A stretch of DNA of 64,000 bases from assembly GCF_000801105.2 (NCBI RefSeq), contig NC_079516.1:45674908-45738907 (forward strand). The letters run 5' to 3'. The stretch's first letter is position 1; the number at the start of each line of letters is the position of its first letter. Positions 35,247 through 47,585 of the stretch are shown piece after piece. The translations under genes were made by a program, and so were the position numbers. The stretch is from Raphanus sativus. Its lineage: Eukaryota; Streptophyta; Magnoliopsida; Brassicales; Brassicaceae. The notes under the pieces are model-generated. The model was not told where the DNA came from. It did not search any database and saw only the letters and a list, made by a program, of their open reading frames with translations.

Positions 35247-36291
35247 TCAATACTATTAATTTTGGAACATGACCAGTTAATATGGGTTAGGTCCAATTTA
35301 AAAATATAACTGCATCTCATCTAAATTATAACTGCATAAAGTAAATATAATTACATGTAGAATATTATTAAACCGTAACTGCGTGACCTCCCTTTATTTT
35401 CGTAGCAAACAACGGACGGGTGGGACCAAATTAACGTGTAATATTTATCAACTGGAGGTTGAAATTATTGAATACTAGAAAGAAATCAGTTGGACTGAAT
35501 TTAGTTTAAAAATAATAATCTACTGAATATTGACAGAAGCATAACCATATGACACAAGTACATACCTATTATTTTATATAGTTACATAAAATAATATCAA
35601 TACTATTGAAACAAAAACATGACCTATAAATATATGTGTGATCCAACTATTTAATATATTTATTAAAATCTTTTATTAGTCATTTGAAAGAAATATTATT
35701 TATCTAAAAACACAAATATGATTAAAAATCAATACTATTAAAACATGAACATGATCTATTGATATAGGTGTCATCTAAAATATCTTAATACAATTACTAA
35801 AACCTATGTTAATCATTAAAAAAAAAATATTATACAATAAAATAGAAATATTACTAAAAACACAAATATAAAAATTAAATTTCGAAAAAAATATAAAACA
35901 GAAAATATACCCGCCATTAAAAAGATGGGTATATTTTAATCCATCATTTTGTATCTGCCCTACAAATATTTACGGGTTACTAAAACAAATTTACACTACA
36001 ACAACATAATTTATGTATCGCCCAAAAATAGGATTTATTCAACGATACTTTAATTTATTAAATATTTTACATAGACATTAAGTTTATCAATAAACAAAGC
36101 ACATGGTTAAATATACATATAAATTCATTTACCTTAACGCATTTAATAGAAGTGGACTTTTAATAAAAGTAAATATTCATATAAATTCATTTACCTTAAT
36201 GCATTTTTTATAAATCATTCGACAAAAAATATTTATCAAATGTGATTTTATTTAACATTAATGAATACCATATTAACCCATTTAAACACAT

Positions 36292-36347
<56 letters not shown>

Positions 36348-36954
36348 TTAGTTTTTAAAAAACATTTTCAAAAACTTTGTTCGGTTTTCACTGCGGATTG
36401 GATTTAATATTGGTTTTCAGATAAAACACTTTGAGAACCGTTTGAGTATATATGTAATATCTAATAGAATATGAGACTTTGATTTTCGTGTTGATTCCGA
36501 ATCAGGTTTTCTGGGTACGAATATTGTTGACTAATTATATTTGGTAACTCCAGAAAAATAGAATAGGTTGCAAACTTTATAAACAAAGTTTATAAATAAC
36601 TTCTGAATTGCATATGACAAGTTTATAGTTATGCAACTTACCAAAAATTATATTAAATTTAGTTAATATCAAACACAAATATGATTATAAAAATAAATTA
36701 CTCAAAGAAAAAAATTTAAAACAAAAAAATATATTCGCTCTTTTAAAGTTTAAAAATAATTTCTGAAATGAGTATAGAACAAGCGTAAAGTTATGCAATT
36801 TGACATACTTAATTTTAAAACAAAATATGATTACAAAAAAACAGATATGATTAAAAAAATATGATTACCGAAAAAAACAAATATTAAAAAAAAAAATTTT
36901 TTTTCATAAAAGCAAAATATTTATCCGCCCTTTGTAAGGCGGATCAAAATCTAG
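35247..36954 (+). mobile_element. Helitron cluster with nested ends
   Basis: Three start-like termini (35247, 35597, 35729; all TCAATACTATT...) are followed by a degraded hairpin end near 35905-35940 and a good one at 36925-36954 (CCGCCCTTTGTAAGGCGG then ATCAAAATCTAG|T). The likely structure is a short element (from 35729) inside a longer one ending at 36954. The interior is AT-rich and includes a (TA)n run. No proteins are encoded. Confidence 0.55.
36299..36341. repeat. (TA)n microsatellite
   Basis: About 21 uninterrupted TA units preceded by a short CACACA stretch. Confidence 0.95.
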
Positions 36955-37139
36955 TTTCTCATATTAAAGTAGCTCAATATGAAAAATATTAGCTCAAAAT
37001 GCAAATAACTTAAATTCACAAATATCTTTATCTCTATACAAATCCAAAAGTAAAAGAAAAGGCGAGGGATCGTACAAAAAAGAAGATAAGAACTAAAACA
37101 TAAAACATTATTCCAAAATCTTTTATCTTTATTGAAATC

Positions 37140-37813
37140 ATCGTTTACCGATGCAAAGATGGCGCAAGCTTGTAATAATGATGACCTAGCATTTAAAAGG
37201 ATAATTATGAAAACTGTCAGATATCATATCAATAACTATCACATTAGCTAAAATGATTTTGCCTAGTTTTTGGTTTAGAATTTTAACTGACAGACGTTTT
37301 AATTTCGTCCAACTAAAACGGGATCCTGATAAGTTTGTGACTCAAAAATATACTTATTGTAAAAATTGAATAAGCTGAGCTGGTCTACATTTATTCTTAA
37401 TCACAAAAAGAGCAAAAACCGTACCAAAGGCATCTCTTCTTTTTGGGTTTGGAATAAATATCAAATTTGGAAAGAGTAGAGCCAGCCAGGGATCGAATAG
37501 CAAATTATAGACAGTTATGAGAAAGTAATTGTGGTATTGTTACGAAGTAGGAACCCACCAGTAAAGTAGAGGAAATTTCGACGAACGTGGAGCCAAAGCG
37601 ACAAGGGCGTAAGCGTCATTTCAAAAAGATTAATTAACTATTTTACAAAAATTGTAAAAATTGACCAACAACCGTCTCTCTTCGCTCCTTTAAAATAAAG
37701 TCTCCCTCACCCTCCCCTCTTTGTACACTCGCTCCTTTGTCGCTTCTCTTCTCTCTCTCTCTTTCCGTTTTTCGAATTTTGTTTTCTTCCTTCGTAAGCT
37801 TCCCTTTCGAAAA
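37140..37813 (+). promoter_or_regulatory. AGO5 promoter and 5' leader
   Basis: Proximal promoter with a TATA-like TTTAAAATAAAG at 37689-37700 and a pyrimidine-rich leader (37701-37800, many CTCTCT). A diverged copy of the whole stretch 37140-37730 exists downstream of the gene at 44355-44965. Confidence 0.6.
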
Positions 37814-40800
37814 ATGGCGTCTCGTGGTGGTTACGGTGGTCGCGGTCGCGGCGGCGGAGGAAGAGGTCGATCTGACCAGTCCTCTGGTCCCGCTTCGTGG
37901 CCCGCACTGCAAAGCTCCGGCGCTCGTGGCGGCGGGAGAGGTCGCGGCAACGCCGCCGGACGTGGAAATGCTCCCGTCGTCTCGAGCGCTTCGTCTCCTC
38001 CGTCGGATGTCGTTCCCGGCGTCGTCGGAGGAGCGGCAGGGGACGTCGCTTCGTCGTCTTCGGCGACGTCCGTACGTGTCTCTGCGTCCGATTCCGGTTC
38101 GTCTCTCGGCCAGGAGTTAGCGGAGAAAGTCCAGATCGCGACGGTTGCTCCGTCGTCGGCGAAGGCGGTGACGTTTCCGGTCCGGCCAGGGTTTGGTCAA
38201 GCGGGGAAGAAAGTGACGATTCGTGCGAATCACTTCCTCGTTCAAGTTGCTGACAGAGATCTCTATCACTACGATGTAAGCCTCCTTCCGAGTTTTTTAT
38301 GCTCTCTCTCGTGTTTACTATTTGACGAATCGACGAGTCTGCTTCATGTATCTGTATTTGTATTTCTTTTGTTTTATCGGTTAGGTTTTTTTTTTTTTGC
38401 GTGTGTTGATATATCTGTGTGCTCACAGGTTTCAATCAGTCCTGAGGTTATATCGAAGAAGGTGAACAGGGAGGTGATGACAACTTTGGTGAGGACATAC
38501 GGAGAATCACACATGGGGAAGAAGATTCCTGCGTATGATGGCAGGAAGAGCCTCTACACTGCTGGCCCTCTTCCTTTTGAGTCTAAAGAGTTTGTTGTGG
38601 ATCTGAATGACAAAAAAGCTGCTGCATCGTCTAAGTAAATGCTTTTTTGATGGTCTTTTTTTTTATGGTAGGGAACTGTACGTTGTTTTAACGTGTCTTG
38701 ACGTTACGGATCTTTTCTTTTTGGCAGGAGGGACAGGAAGTTTAAAGTTGCGATAAAGCTGGCGTCAAGGCCTGATCTTTTTCAGCTGCAGCAGTTTCTC
38801 CGTAGGAATCAGAGGGAGGCTCCATACGAGACCATCCAAGTTTTGGATGTTGTTCTCAGGGATCTGCCATCCCAAAAGTACGTTAGAGACTGTTTATTGG
38901 ACTATATATTGACTGAACATTGACTGTATTGCTTTCTGTTCAGGTATGTTACTGTTGGGAGGTCTTTCTTCGACCCTAGATTGGGGAATAGGGGTGAGCT
39001 TGCTGATGGTGTTGAGTACTGGAGCGGGTATTTCCAAAGTCTCAGGCTCACTCAGATGGGACTGTCTCTTAACATTGGTATGAACTTCTTTGATTTTTTT
39101 TTTGTTTCTGAAGTGTTACGTTTGTTTTGGATTTTAGTAGTTCATGTGTTCGTTTTTCTTATGATGCAGATGTGTCTGCTCGATCTTTTTATGAACCGAT
39201 CCTTGTCACTGATTTCATCGCCAAGTACCTGAATCTGAGGGACTTTAACAGACCACTGAGGGACTCGGATCGTGTAAAGGTATCTTATCTGATGTTAATT
39301 CAACAAGTTATGTCGTTATCTTATTTAAGGTACTGCATTTCTTCGTTGTTTTCTTCTGAGTATACTATGTGGTGGTGTCTAGGTGAAGAAGGCATTGAAG
39401 AACTTAAAAGTTGAATTGGCACAATTTAACTTCGCAAGAAGTTCCAAAATCAGTGGGATTTCCAACTGTCCCATCAGCGAGCTTAGGTGAAGTTGCTTGT
39501 TCCAAAAAAAAAAAAACTAAATAAAGCAGAGTTATTGGCTGGACTTATCTTTGATTTCCTAGTTGCTGATATTACTTTTTCTTCATTTCAGGTTCACTTT
39601 GGAGGACAATACCCAAAAAACTGTTGTGCAGTACTTCGCTGAGAAGTACAACATGAGGGTGAAATACCCGTGTCTACCTGCTATCCAATCAGGCAGTGAC
39701 GCAAGGCCTGCTTACTTCCCAATGGAAGTATGATTCAGTTTCAAACGTTTCATTTAATCTTCGACTTCATCATTGTTTTTAAATCCACTTTGGTTTTTGC
39801 AGCTTTGCCGAATAGCAGAAGGCCAGCGATACACCAAAAAGCTCAACGAGAGGCAGGTGACTGCGATGCTGAGAGCTACCTGCCAACGACCTCAACAGAG
39901 AGAGAATGCGATAAAAGGGGTAAGATTAGTTCTCTTAGAATCACATTTACAACAGTTTCTTTAATTTCGCGTTCCTTTACTAACAGACAACAAGTTTTAT
40001 TTGTATTGTTAGATGGTCAAGAATAATAGGTATAACGAGATTGATCTGGTGAGCAAAGAGTTTGGAATGTCAGTTACTGATCAGCTAGCCTCAGTTGAGG
40101 CTCGGGTCCTACCTCCACCCTTGGTGATTTTTAGACTCCATTCTTAATTGATTTCCCTATTGCTATACATTTTCTCTTTACAATGTTGGTCACAATGAGA
40201 TTCTGTTTCTGTCTACAGTTGAAATACCATGAAAGTGGCAGAGAAAAAATGGTGAATCCAAGGCTAGGACAGTGGAACATGATTGATAAGGTAAACTGTA
40301 ATTGACTATCAAGTTGTTCCTTATGCTTAACTACTGTGCATTGAATTTAGAAGAAAAAGTTGGTGGTGGAGATTTGTGCCTAATGATTTTACGTGTGATA
40401 TCAAAACTGTCAGACTCTTATATTGTTGTGTGTGTTTGTGTTAGAAAATGATTAATGGATCAAGAGTTGCAACTTGGACTTGCGTGAACTTCTCCACTCG
40501 GATTGACCGGAATTTACCACAAGAATTCTGCCGTCAATTAATTGACATGTGCGTCAGCAAAGGAATGGTATGCCTAGTTTCTGCTTCAGGATACTTATTT
40601 GTTTTCATACCAGAAAGGTTGTTGACAGTTTTATATATACTTCCAGCAATTCAATCCGCAACCTGCTATTCCGTTCGTCTCTTGCCAGCCTCAAAGAATT
40701 GAGGAAGCACTTCGTGATATCCACCAAAGGGCATCTACTCTTCAACTTCTTATTATAATATTGCCTGATGTAACTGGTTCGTATGGTAAGTCGGTGAAGT

Positions 40801-42540
40801 CCGTGGTTTTATCATATTATGCGATGTAAATTTTACCAGCAATCTGGTCTCATCGACTTTTGTTTGCTTGTCTGCAGGAAAGATAAAAAGGATATGTGAA
40901 ACTGAACTAGGGATTGTCTCCCAGTGTTGTCAACCAAATCAAGCTCGTAAACTCAACAAGCAGTACATGGAAAATGTCGCACTGAAGATCAATGTCAAGG
41001 TCTTGTCATCTATGATTCCTGTTGTTTTATTATTCCTCTTGTTTATATTTATGATGCTGTAAATTTAAAAGGGTTATTACTGTATTACAGACTGGGGGTC
41101 GGAACACAGTTCTTGATGATGCTATAAGAAGAAGAATTCCCCTGATCAGTGACCGACCGACCATAATCTTTGGTGCTGACGTGACTCACCCTCAAGCGGG
41201 AGAGGACTCAAGTCCTTCTATTGCTGCGGTATATCTTTCATTACTTTTACTTTTATCTCACTATCTTTGCTGATTCAGCTTATAAGTTTGTCTTTGTAAT
41301 CTTGTAACCAAAGGTTGTGGCATCGATGGACTGGCCTGAGATAACCAAGTATCGTGGACTGGTGTCTGCTCAGACCCATAGGGAAGAAATCATCGAGGAC
41401 CTGTATAAGCTGGTGCAGGATCCTCAGCGAGGGCTAGTCCACGCTGGCATGATAAGGTAAGAACTGAAGCTCTCCCATCTTGTTCTTGTTTGCTTCGATT
41501 TTCCAGCTCCACAAAACAACACTAAAGGAACATTGTATTTTCTGAATGCAGGGAACATCTCATCGCATTCAAGAATGCGACAGGTCAAAAACCTCAGAGG
41601 ATCATATTCTATCGGTAAGTCTGTATTGATTGGGTTTCGGATGTTAATAATCTATATATGTATTTTGATAATCGTTTTTATCTTTCTATGCAGCGATGGT
41701 GTAAGTGAAGGACAGTTTAGTCAGGTGCTGTTGCATGAGATGACTGCTATACGCAAGGCCTGTGCCTCTCTCGAAAATGGCTATCTTCCGCGTGTAACGT
41801 TTGTGGTGGTCCAGAAAAGACACCACACACGTTTGTTTCCTGCTCAACACGGAAACCGTGATACTACTGATAGAAGTGGCAACATTCAGCCAGGTTTCTC
41901 ACCATACTCTGCTCTTTATCAGCTTTTATTCGTTTTGATCATGTCAACATATACAATATTGAAACGTTTTTTTTTTTTTGCATCTTCTTATAGGGACCGT
42001 CGTGGATACTAAAATCTGTCATCCAACTGAATTCGATTTCTTTTTAAACAGCCACGCTGGCATTCAGGTAACCGAGACTTTCCGCTGCTAGTGAAATTAT
42101 CTTTAGCCCAGTCTTCATCGTTAGGAACTATAAGTTGCTTTTGTTTGGTTTTAGGGAACAAGCAGGCCTGCACATTACCATGTGCTTGTGGACGAAAACG
42201 GTTTCACTGCCGATGGTTTACAAATGCTCACCAACAACCTTTGTTACACGTAAGGAACAACAACATGCATTTTGCCTTTGACATAATAATAATAGTAGAG
42301 ACATTGTCTAAAAGATTGGTCTCAAACCGCAGGTTTGCGAGGTGCACGAGATCTGTCTCGATTGTGCCACCGGCTTACTATGCCCACCTGGCTGCGTTCA
42401 GGGCTCGTTACTACATGGAAAGTGAGACCTCTGATGGGGGTTCAAGCAAGAGCAGGAACACAACCGCAAGCACGAGTGCTGTTGTCTCGCGTCTACCAGC
42501 CATCAAAGATAACGTCAAGGATGTTATGTTCTACTGCTGA
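37814..42540 (+). CDS. AGO5: Argonaute 5 (AGO5-like), complete
   Basis: AGO5 binds small RNAs and slices complementary RNA. In Arabidopsis it acts in the germ line and prefers 5'-C guides. Twenty exons give 968 residues (2907 bp): 37814-38275, 38429-38634, 38728-38877, 38944-39077, 39170-39279, 39383-39486, 39592-39727, 39803-39919, 40013-40123, 40219-40290, 40445-40567, 40647-40785, 40878-40999, 41091-41228, 41314-41456, 41552-41614, 41694-41893, 41994-42067, 42155-42249, 42333-42540. All junctions are GT-AG and keep frame. Residues 1-110 are Gly/Arg-rich (RGG repeats) and then Ser-rich. After that come the N domain, PAZ, MID ([19 protein letters not shown]) and PIWI. The slicer set is present: GADVTHP D692, MDWPE E717, YRDGVSEGQ D778 and the PAHYHVL His near 875-877. 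The protein ends VMFYC, as Argonautes do. It is a little shorter than the 997 residues I recall for Arabidopsis AGO5, mainly in the N-terminus. No break was found. Confidence 0.96.
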
Positions 42541-43366
42541 TGAAGCACCACTTTCTTGGCTACTAGCCCAACCGAAAGGAATGATAAATAATGAACTCTC
42601 TTACCTTTCGGTTTTGGTTTTTTTAACTCGTCTTTTGGGGTTTAGCTGTGAATATTTTGAATTATGCGGCTAATATTTTCTCTCGGAACTTTTATGCGTT
42701 TTGGTTCCACGACAATGATCTGACTTCAAGTTTGTCGTTGTGGAAAAAAAGGAAAAGGGTTTAGCTATGGTTTTTCTGACTCGGAAGTTTCATGTGCTTT
42801 GTTCTGCGTTAGTTTTCTACTAAACTATTAATCCGAGATATCAGTTTATAATCAGTGAATCACCTTTATTTTAAGTATGCTTGTTTTGTTCCCGTTGTCC
42901 TCTAAAGCTCTTAAATTTGTTGGTAATCTGATTTTGAATAAAATCAGGGTCTGATTAGCAGAGTTTAATGATTAAATTCAGGATCGGTTAATTGGTTTGG
43001 TGGCTCCTTTACGATGGCTACTATCTCTTATTAATCATTCTGTTTTTGTTCGAACATGTTCTTAAGACGTGTAAACTTTTGCAAAGTGAGTGACAACATG
43101 CCTAATTCTATTGTTGAATAATCCTCTAATCTTATACTCATGTAACTGACCTCAAAAGTTATTTTCTTTAGTTACACAGGAAGATGATCAACATTTTTTC
43201 CTTCAGTTTATATGCAAGACTCCTATCCTCCGCTAGCTTCTTCTTTCTTTTCTCAGCGAACTAAAATTGGGACAACCAAGTGGACCACGTGATGAACATA
43301 TTTAAGACACAAGTATTTACACTGATAATCACTCATAGGATAGGTAAATATAAGAGATAGACTTTG
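42541..43366. other. AGO5 3' UTR and intergenic DNA
   Basis: T-rich sequence following the AGO5 stop. AATAAA-like signals are at about 42586 (GATAAATAATGAA) and 42936. No gene seen. Confidence 0.5.
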
Positions 43367-43371
43367 TGACA

Positions 43372-44214
43372 TTAACATTAATAAAATCACACATCGGTAG
43401 TTGGAAAAATAATTAAGTAATATATAAAGGGTTAGGGCCAATCCAATAATTGCCAATTGATTTTAAGTTAGAATCCTATAATTAACCCGAATCTAATATG
43501 GTATTAGAGCGGTCGATCCTTGTGGATCAAAATTAAATTAAAAAGAACCCACTCGATGTTGGGCCACTTCGTGGATGGTATTCCCACAATTGTCCACGCA
43601 TGTGCGTGAGGGGGAGTTGATGAATAAAGTCTCATATCGGTAGTTGGAGAAATAATTAAGTGATATCCCTGTTTTAAAATGCGCCGCCTAAAGTCGCCTA
43701 CTCGCCGGAAATTCGCTGGGCGGACTGAAGCTGCCGGGATTAGGTTGAAATCGGCTAAAAAATCGGGTAGTGTGAAAAAAAAATTGTTTTTCTTCGCTTA
43801 AACTGTACATATCGAAAAATATTGCATAGGTTTATCAATATTTAATATAGATATCTGTTTTGCCCTTCATTAAAACTGAATAAAAAAAATGACAAAAAAT
43901 AAGGAGTGGAGATTTGAACCCAGGCATACAACAAGGATTACAAAGACGCTGGCCACTGGACCACTTTAGGCTTTTGATATTCTCTCAAGTTATGCTATAT
44001 TTATACCGATAATTTAAATAAAACTGTAAAAATTCTGTCCCGCGTAATTTTTGCATACTCTCCGATTTTCTCGTTAGGCACTAGACCCGATCCGACCGCC
44101 CGACTAGTGCCTAACGAGTTTTTGAACAAGGAGTAATATATAAAAGGTTAGGGTCAATCTACTAATTGCCAATTGGTTTTAAGTTGAAAACTCATAATTA
44201 ACCTGAATCTAATA
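43372..44214 (+). mobile_element. Second TRIM (Katydid-like), carrying a MITE in its right LTR
   Basis: The left LTR (43372-43498) ends GAATCTAATA and is followed at 43499 by TGGTATTAGAGC, a primer-binding site one base off the methionine tRNA consensus. A short interior leads to a purine tract, GAGGGGGAG (43608-43616). The right LTR starts TTGATGAATAAAGTC at 43617 and ends GAATCTAATA at 44214. The whole is flanked by TGACA (43367-43371 and 44215-44219), a 5-bp target duplication. LTR divergence is clearly higher than in the 27361-28201 TRIM, so this one is older. No protein is encoded. Confidence 0.85.
43667..44131. mobile_element. MITE (465 bp) nested in the TRIM right LTR
   Basis: The ends are CCCTGTTTTAAAA and, on the other strand, CCTTGTTCAAAAA. 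The flanks are AGTGATAT (43659-43666) and AGTAATAT (44132-44139), an 8-bp duplication with one mismatch that suggests a hAT relative. The subterminal parts are GC-rich (CGCCTA/TAGGCG). The middle (about 43905-43972) holds a minus-strand tRNA-like stretch with GTGGTCCAGTGG and CTGGGTTCAAATCTC. Confidence 0.75.
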
Positions 44215-44354
44215 TGACACGGACACCGAACATGTCAACAAACGTTAAAACTACTATATAAACACTTATGTATTAAAACAAATATTAGATAATTACGTTT
44301 TACAAATAATAATAATAAACCAGTATATTCTTGATCATTAACACTATCCAAATA

Positions 44355-44965
44355 TTTGTTGTTTTACGGATGCAGAGATGGCGGAAGCTTGTAATGATGG
44401 TATAGCATTTAACAAAGGTAATTATGAATATTGTCGTATATCATATCGGTAACTATCACATTAGCTTCAGTCAAAACTATCACATTACCTCGGATGATAT
44501 TTACTAGTATTGATTTTAATTTTTGACTATACAAAATAATGGTAATCAAATGCCAGAGGATTCAACTTCTCCAACTGATAAATTTGTAACTAGAGAATAT
44601 ATTTAAAGATTGAATAAGCTGAGCTGTTCTGCATTCATTCTTAATCCCAAATAGAGCAGAATTTCTAAAAGAGTTGAGCTGGTATGAGATAACTACAGGG
44701 ATCAAAATTTGGAAAGAGTAGAGCTGGTAGGGATCGAATAGCAATAATAGAATTGTTGTTAACAAATTAATTACGAAGTAGGGACCCATGAGAAAGTAGA
44801 AGATACTCTACGACCAAAGCGACAAGTGCATAATCGTCAATTCGCATGATGTTTTGAATTGTTAGTATTTTACAAAACTGTGAAAAAATAATTGAGCATC
44901 CACCGTCCCCTTTGGTTCCTATAAAAAATAGTAAGTCTCCTCACTCCACTCTTAGGTTGTACAAT
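44355..44965 (+). promoter_or_regulatory. Duplicated AGO5 promoter with no gene behind it
   Basis: The stretch is collinear with the AGO5 upstream region 37140-37730. Shared blocks include GATGCA.AGATGGCG.AAGCTTG, ATAACTATCACATTAGCT-like, GAATAAGCTGAGCTG, GGGATCGAATAGCA, TACGAAGTAGG.ACCCA and CCAAAGCGACAAG. A clean TATA box, TATAAAAAATA (44920-44930), is followed by GTAAGTCTCCTCAC and TTGTACA. Similarity stops there, about where the AGO5 leader would continue. No Argonaute coding sequence follows. Confidence 0.85.
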
Positions 44966-46174
44966 TTATATATGAATAAATTCTATAATAAAATTGCTAA
45001 TATAAGGAAAATATTATTTTTGTTACTAAAATTCTTTTTAAGTTTTTTTTATAAATTTAATGAAAACCAAATTTTGACTAAAAATAATTAAATAAGTAAA
45101 TAAAAATTAAAATATTTTTTTTGAATAGGACTCCGAAAATCTCAGGATCGGCTCTACCAACAAGTAACGAGTTTACAAACACACCCATTGGGTTTACAGT
45201 TACTTTATAATTAATTATGTAATCATTCGAAACTCAATTATTATAAACAATACTCTTCCGTAATTGAGTTTCGGTCTTACTTCAGTAATCCCTTTTTGTT
45301 CTTCATAACTTAACTTGGTGCTCAAACTTTTTTTTTCTAGGTTTTGCGACTTTTTTTCTCTTCTTTGTCGTTGTTGCTTCATCTTTGTTTTTTCTTTGGT
45401 TTTAATCTTCTTTGATCATCATTTGTTCACCATAGTCCTTTTTGTGTTCTCTTGACCATCAACTCGTTCTTCTCTAACCTCAGTCTTCTTGGTTTTCCAA
45501 AACCTTAACCGTTGTCTTTTTTGCCTTTGTTTGTTTGATTTTATCTAACCATCAACTTGGCCTAAACCGTAGTGTCTTTGGTTTCTCGATATCAACTAGC
45601 ACAAATTTGATTTTAAATTCTCCTTAGTCAAATCCTTAAAGCATCAGTTTCATAACTAACTTTCTTAATTTTTCTTTTGATGGAAACTCGGTCCATTCTC
45701 CTTCTCAACCTCTACACTTTTTTTGGTGACTCTCGTTCACCATACAAGCAATTCTCTTACTTTCTTTTTTGTTGCAACTGACACTTTCTTGTCAATTGTT
45801 TCTTTTTTGATATAGAAACTCTTAGGATTCTTTTTCCCGCTAGTCTTCTACATGTCTCCTTCAAATTTCATGTGACTAATACAAGACATGTTAAAATAAT
45901 AGATTGGCTATTTTTATAGAACATTAAAAATAAACTAAAGTTAATGCGAACCGAATCAAAAAAAAAATCGTCTTATTTTAATTTCATATATTCATAAAAT
46001 ATTTAATAAGAAAAATATTTCAAAACATAAATAATTTTCCTAAAAGAAATACTGTTTTTAAAAATTATAAATATTCTAAACCAAAGCAATATAGACTAAA
46101 TATACATTAATCACTTTGAAAAGATTTATTATTAATAATAAAATATTACAAACTTTTTTAAAGAAAAACAGGAT

Positions 46175-46207
<33 letters not shown>

Positions 46208-47096
46208 ATATATATCATGGGTGAAAGTGTGAATAAATCATTCGACTGCGTATATTCAAAATTACTTACATCACCAACACTGAATATATTTGATATCTAA
46301 AAATCTGTCCATAACCGCAATAAGAATCTAATTTAATTTGTTACATCATAATATATTTAGAGGAGAACAATAGTTTTAGTATACTTAGAAAGATACCGTA
46401 GACAAGAATGGAAAACTTTTTTCATAAGCCAAAAGATCAATAAATTTACAAAGAATGCAACAAGAATCACTTACAAGAAAAAAAGATTTGATTGTATAAG
46501 TTAGATAGTTTTCTAATGGATATTACATGTATCTAAAAGAAAAGTTTGGTCTTTGGATACATGTAAATGCAATCTCCAAAAGCCGAACTCTATCTTTCTC
46601 TGATATGTTTAGATCAAGATTACATGTATCCAAAGAAACAATCTCTATATATCTTTCTCTCCAGTTTAGAAAGTGCTAGTATAGAATCCAATAGAAATAT
46701 CAATCGACAATAGGCAAAAGAACTCTGTTACTAAATGATGTTGAACATACCCAAGATCAATCTATAAGAAAGTGAATGGATAGATCCCCAGATAAAAAAA
46801 AACGCCAAGCACAAACATTGGTTGAATTAAACTCAAAGTTCAATATTCTCAGAAAACAGAAACTTTCAAGTATGCTTTGAATAATCAGAGAGACATACTC
46901 ATCTTTTGTATATACTCCTTCCGTTCGGTAATATATACTTGAAGTTTAAGTGTTTTCTTTGTATCAATATATTTGACGTTTACAGAATTTCAAACAAATA
47001 ATGACAACATATTACTTTGTTTACTGATAATGATATGAAATCAATTTTAACATTAAACACCAATTGAAAAAGGTTAAATAGAGATTTCATCATTTT
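44966..47096. other. Intergenic region without recognisable gene
   Basis: 45300-45850 is T-rich on the plus strand, with repeated CTTTGTTTGATTTT/ACCATCAACTTGG-like phrases. The strand bias looks like decayed repeat and not coding sequence. A (TA)n run lies at 46178-46204. A stretch at 46500-46640 repeats TTACATGTATCCAAAG-like phrases. CTCCTTCCGTTCGG at 46916 resembles the edge of the common CTCCCTCCGT-type MITE. Confidence 0.45.
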
Positions 47097-47585
47097 TGCG
47101 ACTGGTGATCTTTTTGGAAATATGAAGAACTAATAGGAAATGAACGTATATGAATAAAATGGTAGGAATGAAAAGGAATGTTTGTTCTTTATCAAATTTA
47201 ACAAAAAATGATTTTGTTATATATTTCTGTTCTAAAAAGGAATAAGGTAGAATAAGAAAGAAAAATTATTCCTTGTGAATGGTGATTTTTTATGAATGGT
47301 AAATGATTCAATGTTCCCCTTCGTTCTTTGACCACCATCTTGGACTAGTGATTTTTTTAGGAACAAGAAGAACGAAAAGAAAAGAATATATAGGAAAAAA
47401 ATATTAGGAATGAAAAAGAATGCTTGTTTCTTATCAAATTTAACAAATAATAATTTTGTTCTATATTCTTCGACAAAACAAAAGACTGAGAATGAATGAA
47501 TAGAAAAAAAATATTCATTGTGAAAGGTGGATTTTGTTTAGGAATGATAAGGAGTTCAATATTCTTCTTCATTTAACGGTCATCA
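47097..47585. repeat. Two diverged tandem copies of a ~240-bp unit
   Basis: Copy one (about 47097-47340) and copy two (about 47341-47585) share, in order, a GACTGGTGATCTTTTT/GGACTAGTGATTTTTTT start, TAGGAATGAAAA.GAATG, TTGTT..TTATCAAATTTAAC, ATTTTGTT.TATAT and ATTC.TTGTGAA.GGTG, plus a TCAATRTTC..CTTC end. No ORF is conserved between the two. Probably an old tandem duplication of non-coding DNA or of a transposon end. Confidence 0.7.

Noticed and set aside
37707..38435. 242-codon minus-strand open frame over AGO5 exon 1
   Set aside because: It is the shadow of a GC-rich RGG/Ser coding exon, with Arg/Ser-biased composition and no motif. The plus-strand AGO5 reading is decisive.
43905..43972. 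A tRNA gene on the minus strand
   Set aside because: Only box-like phrases fit, the stems do not, and it lies inside a MITE.
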